DNA from: Talinum fruticosum
Lineage: Eukaryota; Streptophyta; Magnoliopsida; Caryophyllales; Talinaceae
Length of the DNA: 64,000 nt
Direction of reading: 5' to 3'
Assembly (NCBI GenBank): GCA_021018815.1
Contig: JAITYX010000009.1
Span: 8,434,501 to 8,498,500 of the forward strand
The translations under genes were made by a program, and so were the position numbers. The stretch's first letter is position 1. Every line of letters starts with the position of its first letter. The notes below the pieces were generated by a model. That model was not told where the DNA came from. It did not search any database and saw only the letters and a program-made list of their open reading frames with translations. Positions 47,569-58,895 of this stretch are shown piece after piece.

Positions 47569-49440
47569 TGAAGGTTTGCTCTTTGAGAGTCCGTCTCACC
47601 CTAGAGGGTGGGTGAATAGGGTGAGAAGGAAATTTTACGAAATTATAAATTTTCAAGCACAAGTCGAACTCAAAAGGGAATTCTATGTCTAGAATGAACT
47701 CATAAACAGATTTGAGTCTAATGTGAATCAGATAAAGCTGCAGCTTTGAAGTTGAGAGAACCGAGCACCAATAATGTGAAGACAATATCGTGTCTAAACT
47801 CGCTTAAGGCCATAACCGAGTCTAAGTAACTCAAACAAAGAGGAGAGAAAAATGTGACAAGTTAGAATTATGTGGAAACCCTCTTGGGGCGTAAAACCAC
47901 TTACAAGTGTCAATCTAGATAGGAAGTCAATTCCATGAATTGAATCCTAAATTATAATGAATATGACTACCGAGATTTGTTCCCAAACAAATATATTACA
48001 ATTTTCCCACGCTCAAAATTTACCTTTTCTAACTAACCTAGTACTTCCAAGTTGAAGTTACCTTATCTATTGGAACCACCTAGATAAAGTTACCTTATAA
48101 CCTAGAGACAACCGAGTTGAAGTTCCCTTATCAACTCAGCTTAAACCGAAATATGTAAAAAGAGATTACAAGTATTACAAAAGTTTTGACTGTGGAAATA
48201 CAACTCAAAAATAGGATTACAATGTAGGAGTTGTATGCTAGAGAAGTATCATCAGATTGGTCTCTCTTTTTCTTCTATTCGTTAGTTGAAATCTTGTGGT
48301 AAGGCTTCTATAAATAGTCTACCCGGAAGAGATAGCCATTGAGTCTTTAACGTCTTTTCGCTGAAGTTGTCCGAGTCGCCTAGCCATTGTAACGGATAGT
48401 CCGAGTCCCTTAGAGTTCTTAACCTTCTTGAAATAGTCGTTGTGACTAAATATGGATTGGGAAGCTTCACTAGCTATTGTGCCTGGATCCAAGCTTCCAA
48501 CAACTCCTTTTCAAGCTTTTGTAAACTAAAAATGCAGAAAGAAAAGACCAAGTAGTTTAAGAAATAAAATATTACCCATAACAAGTAATAGACATGGCTA
48601 TCAGCTAGTTCCAAGCTTTTCCGTAAATTCTATCCTTTTATCTAGTAGTGCTTTACGATTAGAAGCCTTTTGTTTTTGCTTTTTATTTTCATCAGATATT
48701 AACATTAGAAAAACCCGCAAAAACATTAAGCACAATAGGTATCAATGTAAAAAATACTTTGGTCCATAATTAGATAAGGATTAGTCTAAATAATGCATTT
48801 AATGAGTAATTATCCTTAATCTAATAATGGAATATTTCAAGTCTAATATTCAATAATTTCATATTCCAGTATATCTCAAAACTCATAAATGAATCATTCA
48901 ATCTTAATAGGCACTTGAGTTTCTAAGATAAAATATAATTACACAAGATTAAACAAATAATAGCGTAAGTTTCTAGATTAAAGCGTGATCAAGACAATTC
49001 ATTCCCAAATCAATTAATATTGTTTGTCATGAAAGAATTAACATAAAACTTGTAAAAGAATTAAGGAAAACATGATGCTTGAAGAAAGACCGAGGAGGTC
49101 ACTTTCCCAAAACCGAGTAAGTCGGCCTTACTCGCCTTATCATAACTAGCTCGGATTCTACTTTCTAAGTCTCGTACTTAGTCATATATACTTAATATAC
49201 TTAAGTCTCGAGTTCAAGAATGAACAAGTCATAGTAAAATGATGAATTACAAGTCATATATACTTAATATACTTAAGTCTCGAGTTTAGTAATGAACAAG
49301 TCATATTAAAATGATGAATTACAAAGAATATGACTTAATTAAATGAATTTCTTATAGGATGCTTGTTTTATCCTAAATTTGAATGAGTGCATGAAATCAA
49401 AACACATTCAAAGGGTCAATCAATCATACCTGAGTCTTCA
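47569..49440 (-). mobile_element. SIRE-type solo LTR inserted in Tat-2 (1872 bp)
   Basis: The left end TGAAGGTTTGCTCTTTGAGAG and right end ATACCTGAGTCTTCA are the two termini of the SIRE LTR family, in reverse. The flanks ACCAA (47564-47568) and ATCAA (49441-49445) are a 5-bp target duplication with one mismatch. The Tat-2 RNase H sequence continues on the other side (GGCTTAGCCAAATGAG). A repeated block of about 60 bp (AAGTCATATATACTTAATAT and following) occurs at 49191 and 49252. This is the best reference copy for the family termini. Confidence 0.92.
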
Positions 49441-49445
49441 ATCAA

Positions 49446-50780
49446 TTTGCAAATGGCTTAGCCAAATGAGCTTCCATGATTAACATTGCTAGTGGCATTC
49501 ATTTAATGCCCATTATTCTAGAACGGAGGAGTCTTCCTCAAGCACGTGTATGCGATAGAAGTGTTCAATATTGACTAAACAAGTTGGTACTATGACATTT
49601 ACCGATATTTAAATAACCAAGAAGATGTATCAAACTCCACACCTAGAGCCTAACGAGCAATTTGCATGTTACCTGCATAATTCTTCATTAATCAAGGACA
49701 GATGTAAAAGAAAACTCACATGGGCATTAACTTACTTTGTGTCAATCAAAATGAAGTAGAGCGCATAATGTCTTACTGGCCATGGTGAAGAATGGGGACC
49801 TCACGTGAATAGAAGAATGTTGGTTTAGAAAATTCAGCAATTAGGGTATTATTGGACAACCATGGTAACAAATTGTCATGAGTTTACTAAAAGATGTCAT
49901 AAGTATCGATATATGCAAATCTAGAGCACCAACCACCTTCCTTTGTAACAACACTTGCATCACCCTAGCCATTCTCGGCCCGAGGCATAGATATCATCGG
50001 TAGAATGACACCTAAAGGAACTGGAGCTCATGAATTCGTCCTAGTAGCAATTGACTCCTTCACCAAATAGGTAGAGGCAACGTCGTACGTGACAATAACA
50101 TCAAAACATGTGTCCAAGTTTATAACCCATAACATTATCTCGTAGATATGGGGTACCGCATGATTTGATCAATGACCATAGTAGTCACCTCAAGAAAGAA
50201 GTAGTAGATCTACGACATAAGTATAAGATCAAGCATCACAAGTATTCTTACTCCCTAGTATATGGCCATTAGCTATAAAGACCGACATGACAAGTTGCCT
50301 TTCACTTTATGGGGCTATTGGACCTCAATTAGGACCTTCACCGAACAACATGTTACTCCCTAGTATATGGCATGGAAGCAGTACTCTAAATAGAGATTTC
50401 CATCCTATCGTTAAGGATCATAGTTGAAAGAAAAATCCTGTAAACAGATCGGGCTAAAGCCCTTTGTGAGGAGCTTATCCTAATGGATGAACGACATTTG
50501 TGCGCTCGGTATAATGTCCAAATCTACCAAGAGCGTATATCAAGGGTATTTAACAAAAAGGTTAGACCTCATCATCTACAAGTTGGTGACTTGGTTCATA
50601 AGGAAATCGGAGCACCTATTCAGGACCCAAGAGGAAATTCAATCCCAATTGGCAAAGACCGTACATCCTTAGTTAAATTTTATCGAGATGAGCAAGTCAA
50701 ATTGACGGACTTAGATGGGGAAGAGTGTTTTAGTACGCCAACTTAGACCAGTTGAAGAAGTATTACATTTAGTAGTAAAC
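49446..50780 (+). pseudogene. Tat-2 integrase
   Basis: After the LTR, blocks matching Tat-1 36640-38000 follow: the zinc-binding region near 49780, rve pieces near 50020-50220, and the C-terminal part at 50483-50746. That part reads YQERISRVFNKKVRPHHLQV and VHKEIGAPIQDPRG. A short internal rearrangement repeats the CTCCCTAGTATATGGC block at 50250 and 50352. Confidence 0.78.
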
Positions 50781-50849
50781 TAAATGGATTAAGTAATAGC
50801 CAAGCCTAGCGCAAACCAGGCAATGGTCTTAGCCGGCGACTGGTCACCA

Positions 50850-52660
50850 CTCGGTCAACAAGCAGTATGGTCGAGCCTAGCTCAATTAGCAGATACTCCC
50901 TTTCCCAAATTTGGTTATTTTTCAGGCAGTCCATTTTAGATGATCCATTATAAGTTTTCCATTTAGGTGAGCGATTCAAAATAATGCAAATGGCGTAGTC
51001 CGGGAAGTTGTACATGCTGGTTTTGAGTCCAACCAAATGTATATACGGGTAATTTGCAATGTGTGTCCTAAATTAGGACACCATCTAGTGCTTGATGTAC
51101 AACATTATGGGACAACCCGCACTTAACTAGGTCTCCCGCCAGGATGTAGCCCTATTAGTCAAGATCGGAAGGCGCCGATGTTGACAAAGCTAGGTTGTCA
51201 AACACTAATAAACCTTAGTAGGTTCTCGTACCAGCCAAAAATACTCCACCAACCAGAACTACAAAAACATATGCAACAATTAGAAGTATCTAATACATTC
51301 GAATTCCTCTTAATTCACGACCCTACACTGCTAACAAAAATAAGGTTGATTGGTCTAGCTAGTGCCGTGTTTTAGCCACCGTAATCGACACCACATTTCG
51401 TGCCACCGCAGTGTTTCCCAAAAAGTTTTAGTTTTTACCTGCAATAATAAGGGGCTGTCTCGTGAAATTTTTATTCGAATTAGTCTCCACTCGATCTAAT
51501 CCAAGAATTGTTTCGCAACAATCAAAAGGGTTAGCAAATGGTGTTCCCCTAGTTGTTCAATCACGCCGAGCAAGGTGGTAGGTGCCATACCTTTGTGGCC
51601 TCACAAGTAGGAAGCCACCCACCATGCATATGATAATGGCCTAGGGACTCCAAATGCACGCCGGACTCGATGCATACATGGGATGAAAGTGTTGCATCAT
51701 ATTTGCTAAGTTCACCTCATCGCTATTAATAATCCACTCGCATTTCTTTTATTCATACCTAGCAATCTGTTTGTAAGTTCTTGCCACATTAGTTGATGGC
51801 ATCGGAACCCCGGGTCTAGTTCAACGATGATGGTTGCCAAGAATGGCGTCGAACTCTTCAGGGAGAGAGCATAGTTCTTTGTCTCTAAACTTAAACACGT
51901 GCCTCTCGGGATCCAAGAAGGATACTACAGCCCTTAAAAGTGTACAATGTATTTTTACCTGCCTAATGCTCGAATAATTTGTTTAGGCCTTAATTTGATG
52001 TCGTGGATCCAGCGATCCAATTCAATAATAAAATTCATTTTGAGGCTTTGATATAAGAGATTTTGAAGCGTTCGAATGTTCCGGTTAGGTTTTAAATGGC
52101 GTTTCTCAAAACCCCGTCATGGCACTTTAATAGAAGCTTTCCTATTTTTCTCCTATTGTTAGTCGCGCCGCTTACGATTAACTAGGCCCAAGCTATGCCC
52201 TAAACCAGTGCCGCTTTAGCTGGCTGGTTCGTCGACTTAATCGATTCTAGCACCTACAGCTTGGGCCGCTTTTGCTCGGTGGCCCATTTTTGTTTGTGGT
52301 TCACTACCCCGTCACTTAGGACCATGCTCTTTCAACTTATCATTTGCCATTTTCCTTTTTATCATTTTCTTGTGAAGGCAATAGGGATTATGGACATTTT
52401 TTCAATCTTTTCTTTGCATTTTTTTCATATCATATAAATAAAAGCAAGCATTTTAAATCGAGTTTTTGCATTCATTCTATTTCATAGAGTGTAATAACAA
52501 GTGCAAAATACACTTAAATTAACTTCGGAGCACTCGTACAAGTTGTTATTCAATAATCTTCATCGACGTCTTCATTTTTGTCACCCAAGATATATTTGCC
52601 CATGTCCTCGACAATCGGGAAGCTCGTCTATTCTTTGTCGCATGTAAGAGCTAGTTCCAT
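50850..52660 (-). pseudogene. Antisense ORF region of Tat-2
   Basis: It is collinear with Tat-1 38150-39800. Matching blocks are GTGTGTCCTAAATTAGGACA (51060) with 38200, the AATAAGGGGCT block (51446) with 38655, and the AACTCTTCAGGGAGAGAGCA block (51850) with 39057. The plant-mobile-domain-like segment therefore maps to about 51800-52000 on the minus strand, more decayed than in Tat-1. Sharing by two copies shows that the antisense region is a stable part of the element. Confidence 0.45.
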
Positions 52661-52989
52661 AATCCAAAGTCAACCGTGAGGCCTAATAATAAGGCCCACT
52701 ACATGATATTCGATGAAAATCATATAACCTACCATAAAGGTCAAGTGCTTGTAAGGGGATAACGTTAATACTAGTCGTAGATGAGCTAGGCCCAGCTTTA
52801 CAAAAACTATGCCTAGGTATAGATGAACTCGACTCAACTTAAGAAGCACTCCACCCATGAGAATGTCGGGATACATAAGCACGAGGTACCTGCTGTAGTA
52901 GTACTACTCGGACGGTATCTGCGGCTAGCTAGTAGTATGAGCACGAATCCCGAAACCACCAAGGAAACCTTTTAAAGGGGGAGACCTAG
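52661..52989. other. Tat-2 tail, with a polypurine-like tract
   Basis: This decayed Tat-2 sequence ends at AAAGGGGGAG (52974-52983). Such tracts are typical polypurine tracts just before a 3' LTR, notably in SIRE elements. What follows is the interior of a SIRE LTR, not an LTR start, so its origin is unclear. Confidence 0.35.
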
Positions 52990-53255
52990 AACGACGGTAT
53001 CTAACGGTTGTTTCCACCTCATATTTCAGTCACAACAAGTGGGATGGATTCCTCTTTGATCGAAAGGCCAATGTACAACATTCATCTTTACAACAGGACT
53101 CACACTATTCGTTAGAATGGCTAGTGAAGCTTTCCGGTAAAGACCGAGTCACAACGACTGTATGCTTTGCTAATTATAAATAGCATCCACTCTATAAGAC
53201 TTAGAAGATTTCTAGAATTGAACTCTTATCTCATACACTCGAATCTTTTCTAGCT
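52990..53255 (+). mobile_element. SIRE LTR fragment, cut by SIRE-B
   Basis: The block from TCTAACGGTTGTTTCCACC to CTCGAATC matches the inside of the SIRE-B LTR at 53894-54155, including TTTCAGTCACAACAAGTGGG and the TATAAATAG box. It lacks the LTR start, and it stops exactly where the SIRE-B LTR begins. SIRE-B therefore inserted into an older LTR of its own family. Confidence 0.75.
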
Positions 53256-54627
53256 TGAAGACTCGGGTATAACTCTCTATCTCTCTATGGTTTTGATTTC
53301 AAGTCATTCTATGTTTTTAAAAAGCTCAACTTTAAGTTTTCAATACTATCTCGACCCACTTAGAAACCATTTATTGAGTAGAATGCACTGGCATGAGTAA
53401 ATAATTTCACAAACACTTCATATTCTGAACACCGACTTAATAATCTACCTCAAAATGAATTATCGTGTTAATTCTCTTTTCTAAGTCAGTTTATTGTATG
53501 AAATTATCTACCCGATCAAGTTTATGCATTCTCGCTTATTTAATCTTAATAACTTGATTACTTAAAAGATTGGTACAAGATGGAATTTGAGCATATTGAA
53601 TATTCGACTCGTAAAATTCCATTCTTTCGAGCTAAGGATAATTAAGCACTTAACTATTATGAATTAATTATTATCTTTGCCTAATCTTGGACAAAAGTAT
53701 TTTTATACTTTGAATACCACTTTGATTTGCGTTTTCAGGTTGATTAAAGTATTTTAATCTTATTTTGAAAAGAAAAAGGCACCGATTCCTAACCGAGTAA
53801 ACACCGAGTATACGTGAAAAACACCTTTTCTAGATAAGGCTTAGACACTTTGTCCGAGTTGTTTGTTACCAAATTTGGTAAACTTTAAATTTGAGTCTAA
53901 CAGCTTGTTTCACCCCTAGATTTCAGTCACCACAAGTGGGATGGACTACTTTTTGAGCCAAGGACCAAAACACAATGTTCATTTTAGAACGGCTCCTTTT
54001 CCGAGTGACTCGGACTAGTTTTTACAACTGCTAGTAAAGCTCGTAGTCCAGATTCGAGTGTCAACGGCTACTCTTCCCTGCTAAGTATAAATAGAAGCCT
54101 TCCAATAAGACTTGAAGATTGCTGGAACCGAACATATTCTACTCTTACTCAATCTTGTAGCCTTTACAACTTTACTTCTTAGGTTCTTACTTTCGAGTTA
54201 TAAAGAGAAAAGTCTTTTATTCATTTTACATATTCAATTCTCTATTAAGTCGGTTGCTTCCTAGTTGTGAAGGTTAACTTAGTTAGGAAGTACTAGATTT
54301 GATAAGGGAATTTATGAGTCTAGGAAAAACTTGTAATTGAATTATCTAAGGGGGCAATTATGTAAGGATTCAGTCCTTGTATTTTTGGGATTCAAAATAG
54401 TGGATTTAGCTTGGTGCTTGGATTAGCATTGTGAACGGTTTTATGTCCCAGGAGGGTTTCCACATAATTTCTCTGTCTTGTCCGTTTCTGTGTCTAAGCC
54501 GGACTCATAATTATTTTCTAAGTATTTGTTGTGCAACACTCTTTGTTAATCCGCAAAAATCATCCATGAACTTATTCACACCCCCTTCCGTCTAGGGTGA
54601 CTTAGTCTCTATAAGAGCAAACCTTTA
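53256..54627 (+). mobile_element. SIRE-B 5' LTR (1372 bp)
   Basis: It starts TGAAGACTCGGGTATAAC and ends GAGCAAACCTTTA, with the final CA changed to TA. Termini match the solo LTR at 47569-49440, although this copy is about 500 bp shorter. A TATAAATAG box at about 54085 is a likely promoter element; the older LTR piece has the same box at about 53177. Confidence 0.85.
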
Positions 54628-54629
54628 AT

Positions 54630-54641
54630 TGGTATCGGAGC
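54630..54641 (+). promoter_or_regulatory. Primer-binding site of SIRE-B
   Basis: TGGTATCGGAGC lies 2 bp after the LTR, one mismatch from the initiator-Met tRNA site TGGTATCAGAGC. Confidence 0.9.
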
Positions 54642-54679
54642 CTAGCCTTCTGAAAGAATCTAAAAATCCATGGTCTAAA

Positions 54680-55710
54680 CATCATATGCCTCAAAATAGT
54701 AGAGTGTTCGATGAAGGAAGATCTATCACCGGACCACCTAAGTTCAAGGGTTTAAACTTTGCACACTTGGAAGAAGATGATGGAGTGCTTCATCCAGGAC
54801 TATGATGAGGAGATCTAAAACATCATATACAATGGAAACTACACTCCTACAAAGAGGGAATGAATAACACATGTACCTAAGATGAAGTCTTAGTTCACCA
54901 TTGAAGAGAATGAGAAGTATAAGAAGAACATAAAGGTTATGAACACTCTGAAGTGCACTATCAATTCGGAAGAATACAACATAGTGTCTGCATGTGACAC
55001 AACAAAAGAAGTATAGGATACACTCGGTGAACACTAATGAATGAACTAGCCAAGTAAAGCAAGCAAAGGTAAGTCAATTCCTTCATAAGTATGAGATGCT
55101 CAAAATGGAGCCTTATGAGAACATCACTCAGATGTACATTCGCTTCACCGAGATTGTCAACAATCTCAAGTCTCTAGGTAAGAAGATGACTCATGAGGAA
55201 GTTGTGAAAAACATCCTAAGGAGTCTACCCAAGAGAAGATGGGTTCCTAAGGTGACAACGATAGAGAAAGCTCAATATCTCTCTAAGTTGAAGCCAAATG
55301 AGCTCATTGGGAAGCTACTCACTCATGTACTTGCACCTAGAAGAAAAGGAAATTGAGGTCAGCATCAAAAGAAACATTGCGCTTAAGGCCTTAAAAGAAA
55401 GACGTCAAAGTCCGAGCTCCTAAGATTCCAAAGAAGATCCAATGGCATTTATAGTCTGAGGCTTTAAGAAGATGATGAAATATAGAAAGTGGCAAAAGAA
55501 GCCAAAGCGAGAGTTCTACAAGAAAGACAAGAAAGGTAAATACTCATTCTCCTCCAACTTGTCTTTACCTAAGAAATCTGGCTATTTTGAGTATGGCAGC
55601 AAAGAAGCACATAGTCAAGGATTGCCCAAAGAGAAAGAAGGACAGAAAGAAGAAGCGAGGCTATGGTGGCTACTTGGAGTGATGATGATTCGAAGACGAT
55701 GATGACTCGG
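54680..55710 (+). pseudogene. SIRE-B gag
   Basis: Blocks: GPPKFKG near 54735, a MKVMNTLKCTINSEEYN-like segment near 54935, then the open stretch 55096-55356 with PYENITQMYIRFTEIVNNLK and VVKNILRSLPKRRWVPKVTT. Zinc-knuckle remains lie at 55580-55640, where tyrosine replaces the second knuckle cysteine and a frameshift separates HIVKDCPK. Stops occur at about 54810, 54868 and 55355. The counterpart is SIRE-A 24531-26061. Confidence 0.8.
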
Positions 55711-56560
55711 ATGACTCAAAGTGTATATTAGCACTAAGAGACTCGGAAGCTAGATCTAAATCGGACAACGATGCCTTAGATGTTGAGGAGACATATCCTC
55801 AAGAGGTAATCAACTACTTTCTTAAGTTCTCTAAGGTTAATCTTGCTAAATATATTTTTACTCGGAAGAAAAGTCCAATTCCGAGTCTTCGAATTGAAAG
55901 AGAAACTAGACTATCTTAATGCTCGAGAGTATCATTTTGAAAAAGGAATTAGAAAACTTCGGACAAACTCTAAAATTGCTAGAGACCAATACTCAAGATA
56001 ATGAGACTGAGTTTGAGTGCCTCATAATAGAGAATAAGCAACTGAAACCGAAGCTCAATGAGTCTTAAGAGTTAGTTTTAAAACTCACTCAAGGTCAAAA
56101 AACCTTGATTTATTACTTGGCTCTCGAGTGTGTCTCATTTAGAAAAGAAGCTCTTGGATACAATGCTGAAGAGAGATAATTCTTATAACAATCTTTTCAA
56201 AACCGATCCTAGAACTATTAAGTTCGGGAATGCTGAGCATGGTCCCATTCATTCACAAAGAAAAGGGACTGAGGCTAGACGAATTTTCATGAAAAAGCCT
56301 TCTCAACCTACTTACAAAAGAGAGGCTTTCAAAGAAAAGAGACACGGAGTCGGTTCTCTGGGAAGAATACTTATAATTAGACCAAACTCAAAATTATTCA
56401 AATCTGGGTTCCCAAAGTGCTCTTCCTCATAAAAAGGAAAACAGAGAAAGACAATTACTGGGTTTGTAAAAGGAAGTGAGACGGGTTAGTTTGTTTCTAT
56501 TTTGCAGAGTTACTTAGAAACGAAAGGGTCACTAGTACTTACATAGTGGATGCTCACGCC
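55711..56560 (+). pseudogene. SIRE-B gag-protease linker (coiled-coil, Lys-rich)
   Basis: An acidic/Glu-rich stretch (55740-56060) with coiled-coil-like spacing is followed by an open 100-codon stretch (56130-56432). That stretch has TIKFGNAEHGPIHSQRKGTE and a Lys-rich tail. It is the intact counterpart of the point in SIRE-A where the two solo LTRs inserted. Confidence 0.65.
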
Positions 56561-57290
56561 ATATTTAGAGACACTAGCAAAGGCAAGATAATTGGAATTG
56601 GAAGGATTAGTCAGTAGACAATTCAGTCGATCCAGTTTACATTGTCAAAGGGCTCAAATACAACCTTTGAGCATCCCTCAATTATGTGACAAAGGTCAAG
56701 AAATAAGATTCACTCGGACCAACTTCTTTACTTCTAATGCAGTCACCAAAGAGAAAAAGCTCTCGGTGTGTGGTTAGGTAACACTTACAACATTCCTCTT
56801 TCAGATTCTAATCAATATTTATCATGCTCAAAAGCTTCTCTGAATGATGATTAGTGGTGCTACAATTATTCGCGAGGATACCAAATTGAGTCCTGAACTA
56901 GCTGCTTGCTAGTGAGGTATGCAAGAAATCAAATTTGAGTTCCTAGCAGTGGATGTTTTGGATAAAAAGAAAGGATAAAAAGAAAATAGGATAACTCTTG
57001 GCTAAGTAGTTAATGTTCGGTCCCTTAATTGAATTGTAATTAAACTCTGCCCAATCTTTTACTAAAAGGATTGAGCCGAATACAACTCATTGTATATATT
57101 TTTATAGATACTTATATAGATATGTAAGCAAGATCTTAAATATGAAATTGAATACTGAACAACTCAAACATTCCATTATTGTGTTGGATCCACAATTAGG
57201 TAACACTTACACCATTCCTCTTTCGCATTCTAGTCAAGATTTATCATGCTCAAAAGCTTCTCTGAATGATGATTAGTCACGATTACCTGC
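56561..57290 (+). pseudogene. SIRE-B protease-integrase junction, with local duplication
   Basis: LCDKGQEIRFTRTNFFTSNA matches the segment before integrase in SIRE-A. A 78-bp block (from GGTAACACTTACAACATTCC to CTGAATGATGATTAG) occurs at 56774-56851 and again, with a few changes, at 57199-57276. Between them are 347 bp of unrelated A/T-rich DNA. The zinc-binding part of integrase that should follow is missing. Confidence 0.65.
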
Positions 57291-57835
57291 ATGTGTTTTC
57301 TAAAGAACAAAAATGAAGCCATCAAAGAGTTCACTAAGATCTGCAAGAAAATTCAAGTGGAGTCTCGAGACTCGGATCGGAGAATTGAACCGACCATGAA
57401 TGGGAGTTCGATTACTTAAAATTTGCATACTGCTTGTGACAACAATGACATCTCCCACAACTTTTCAGCACCAAGAACTCCTCCACAGATTAGAGTAGTG
57501 GAAAAAAGAATAGAACACTTGAAGAAATAGAAAGGACAATAATTATCGAAAATGATCTACCTTACTATTTCTGGGCTGAGGTAGTCAACACAACAAATTA
57601 CACACTAAATAGGTGCCTCATCATTCCAATTTTGAAGACGAGACACTATGAGTTGTATAAAGGAAAGACGCCCAACATTCAATACTTCAAACCATTCTGA
57701 TGTAAATGCTTCATGCATAACGATGGTAAGGAACATCTCGACCAAATTTGAAGCAAGGTCGGATGAAGGTATTTTTCTCGGGATACTCATCTCATAGTAG
57801 AGCTTATATAATCTTTAACAAGATAATTAAAAAAG
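57291..57835 (+). pseudogene. SIRE-B integrase core and C-terminal part
   Basis: Reading NKNEAIKEFTKICKKIQVES, then DNNDISHNFSAPRTPPQ, YYFWAEVVNT-like and LYKGKTPNIQYFKPF-like segments, the blocks follow those of SIRE-A 16372-17050. Stops and frameshifts are present (for example at 57417 and 57528). Confidence 0.78.
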
Positions 57836-58359
57836 GGAAGAGAGTATCGACGTTGTCTTTGATGAAATTGATCATGGTAGGACAAGTGAATTAACTTTCT
57901 CCAATCTCAAGTGGAACCGAGATGAAGATGAAATAGCGAAGTCTGAGCTCGGAATGAACAAGAACAAAGAAATTGAACCAACTCAGAACAAGTTAGTTCA
58001 AGAGCAAGCTCAAACTATTGAAGAACAAACCAATGAAGAGGTTCAACAAGAGAATGAAGATCGAGATCTTTTAACCAACAAACGTGGTAAATCAAAGGAC
58101 AGGTAAAGCTTTCAAATATGCATCCAGTCACCAACTCGAGAATATCATTTTTGACATAAACGGTAGGGTAACAACTCATTCTTCTTGGCAAAATATATGT
58201 GCCTTTTTTAAGCGAGTCATTTCATTAACTCGAACCTAAAAATGTACTCGAAACCCTACTTGAACCTGAATGGGTAGAGGTCATGTAAGTAGAATTAACT
58301 CAATTTGAAAGAAACCAAGTCTAGACTCGACCAAACGACCTTCTAACCACCTAGTCATA
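57836..58359 (+). pseudogene. SIRE-B integrase-RT linker
   Basis: An acidic stretch (VVFDEIDHGRTSELTFSNLK-like, then Glu/Gln-rich EEQTNEEVQQENED) corresponds to the end of the long frame in SIRE-A. A degenerate TRVG-type region follows, leading to RT. It is a linker without a domain. Confidence 0.55.
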
Positions 58360-58711
58360 GCAACCAAATGGGTTGTCAAGAACAAACTCGAGGAGGGAGG
58401 TTTGGTAGTCGAAAGAAAGCCAGATTAGTTGCTCAAGGATATAACCAAGAAGAGTGAATTGACTATGGGGAAACCTCTACACCTGTTGCTAGGATTGAGG
58501 CAATCGGAATTCTCTTAGCATTTGCTTCTAGCATGAACATTATGCTTTATCAAATGGATGTTAAGTGTGCATTTCTCAATGGTTATATTCAAGAGGAAGT
58601 TTATGTTGTGTAACCCCTGGATTTGAAAACTGTCAATTTCCAAATCATTTTTCAAATTGTAAAAAGCTTTGTATGGTCTAAAACAAGCTCCGAGAGCTTG
58701 GTATGAAAGAC
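58360..58711 (+). pseudogene. SIRE-B reverse transcriptase, first half
   Basis: ATKWVVKNKLEEGGLVVERK, then ETSTPVARIEAIGILLAFAS, MDVKCAFLNGYIQEEVYV and YGLKQAPRAWYERL lead up to the CACTA-3 insertion, with a few stops (58456, 58610). These are the standard copia RT blocks preceding the catalytic aspartates. Confidence 0.85.
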
Positions 58712-58734
58712 TAACACTACTAGAAATTAGGCTT

Positions 58735-58895
58735 CTAACGACGACACTTTAACGACGAATCATACAATTGGTCGTTAAAAGTTACTAATAACGATGGAAT
58801 TAATTTTTCGTCGTTTAATTTTATCAAATAACTATTATTACACACGAAAAAAATTTGGTCGTTGTTACTTTTAATATTTTGGTCGTTAATACTAT
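58735..58895. repeat. CACTA-3 left subterminal repeats
   Basis: Copies of AACGACGA and the reverse TCGTCGTT / GGTCGTTA cluster just inside the left terminus. Confidence 0.8.

Larger units (their letters stand above)
44371..52985 (+). mobile_element. Tat-2: second Tat-lineage interior, 5' part missing, split by a SIRE solo LTR
   Basis: From 44400 (AGAAGCCCCAAAAGAG) the sequence is collinear with Tat-1 from about 33150 onwards, through protease, linker, RT, RNases H, integrase and into the antisense region. Gag and leader are absent. It is diverged from Tat-1 and full of stops. The right end passes into SIRE LTR sequence near 52990, so its 3' LTR is not seen. Confidence 0.8.

Noticed and set aside
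48640..48660. Isolated TCTAGTAGTG resembling a CACTA right terminus inside the SIRE solo LTR
   Set aside because: No partner left end, no subterminal repeats and no target duplication were found. It is a chance match.
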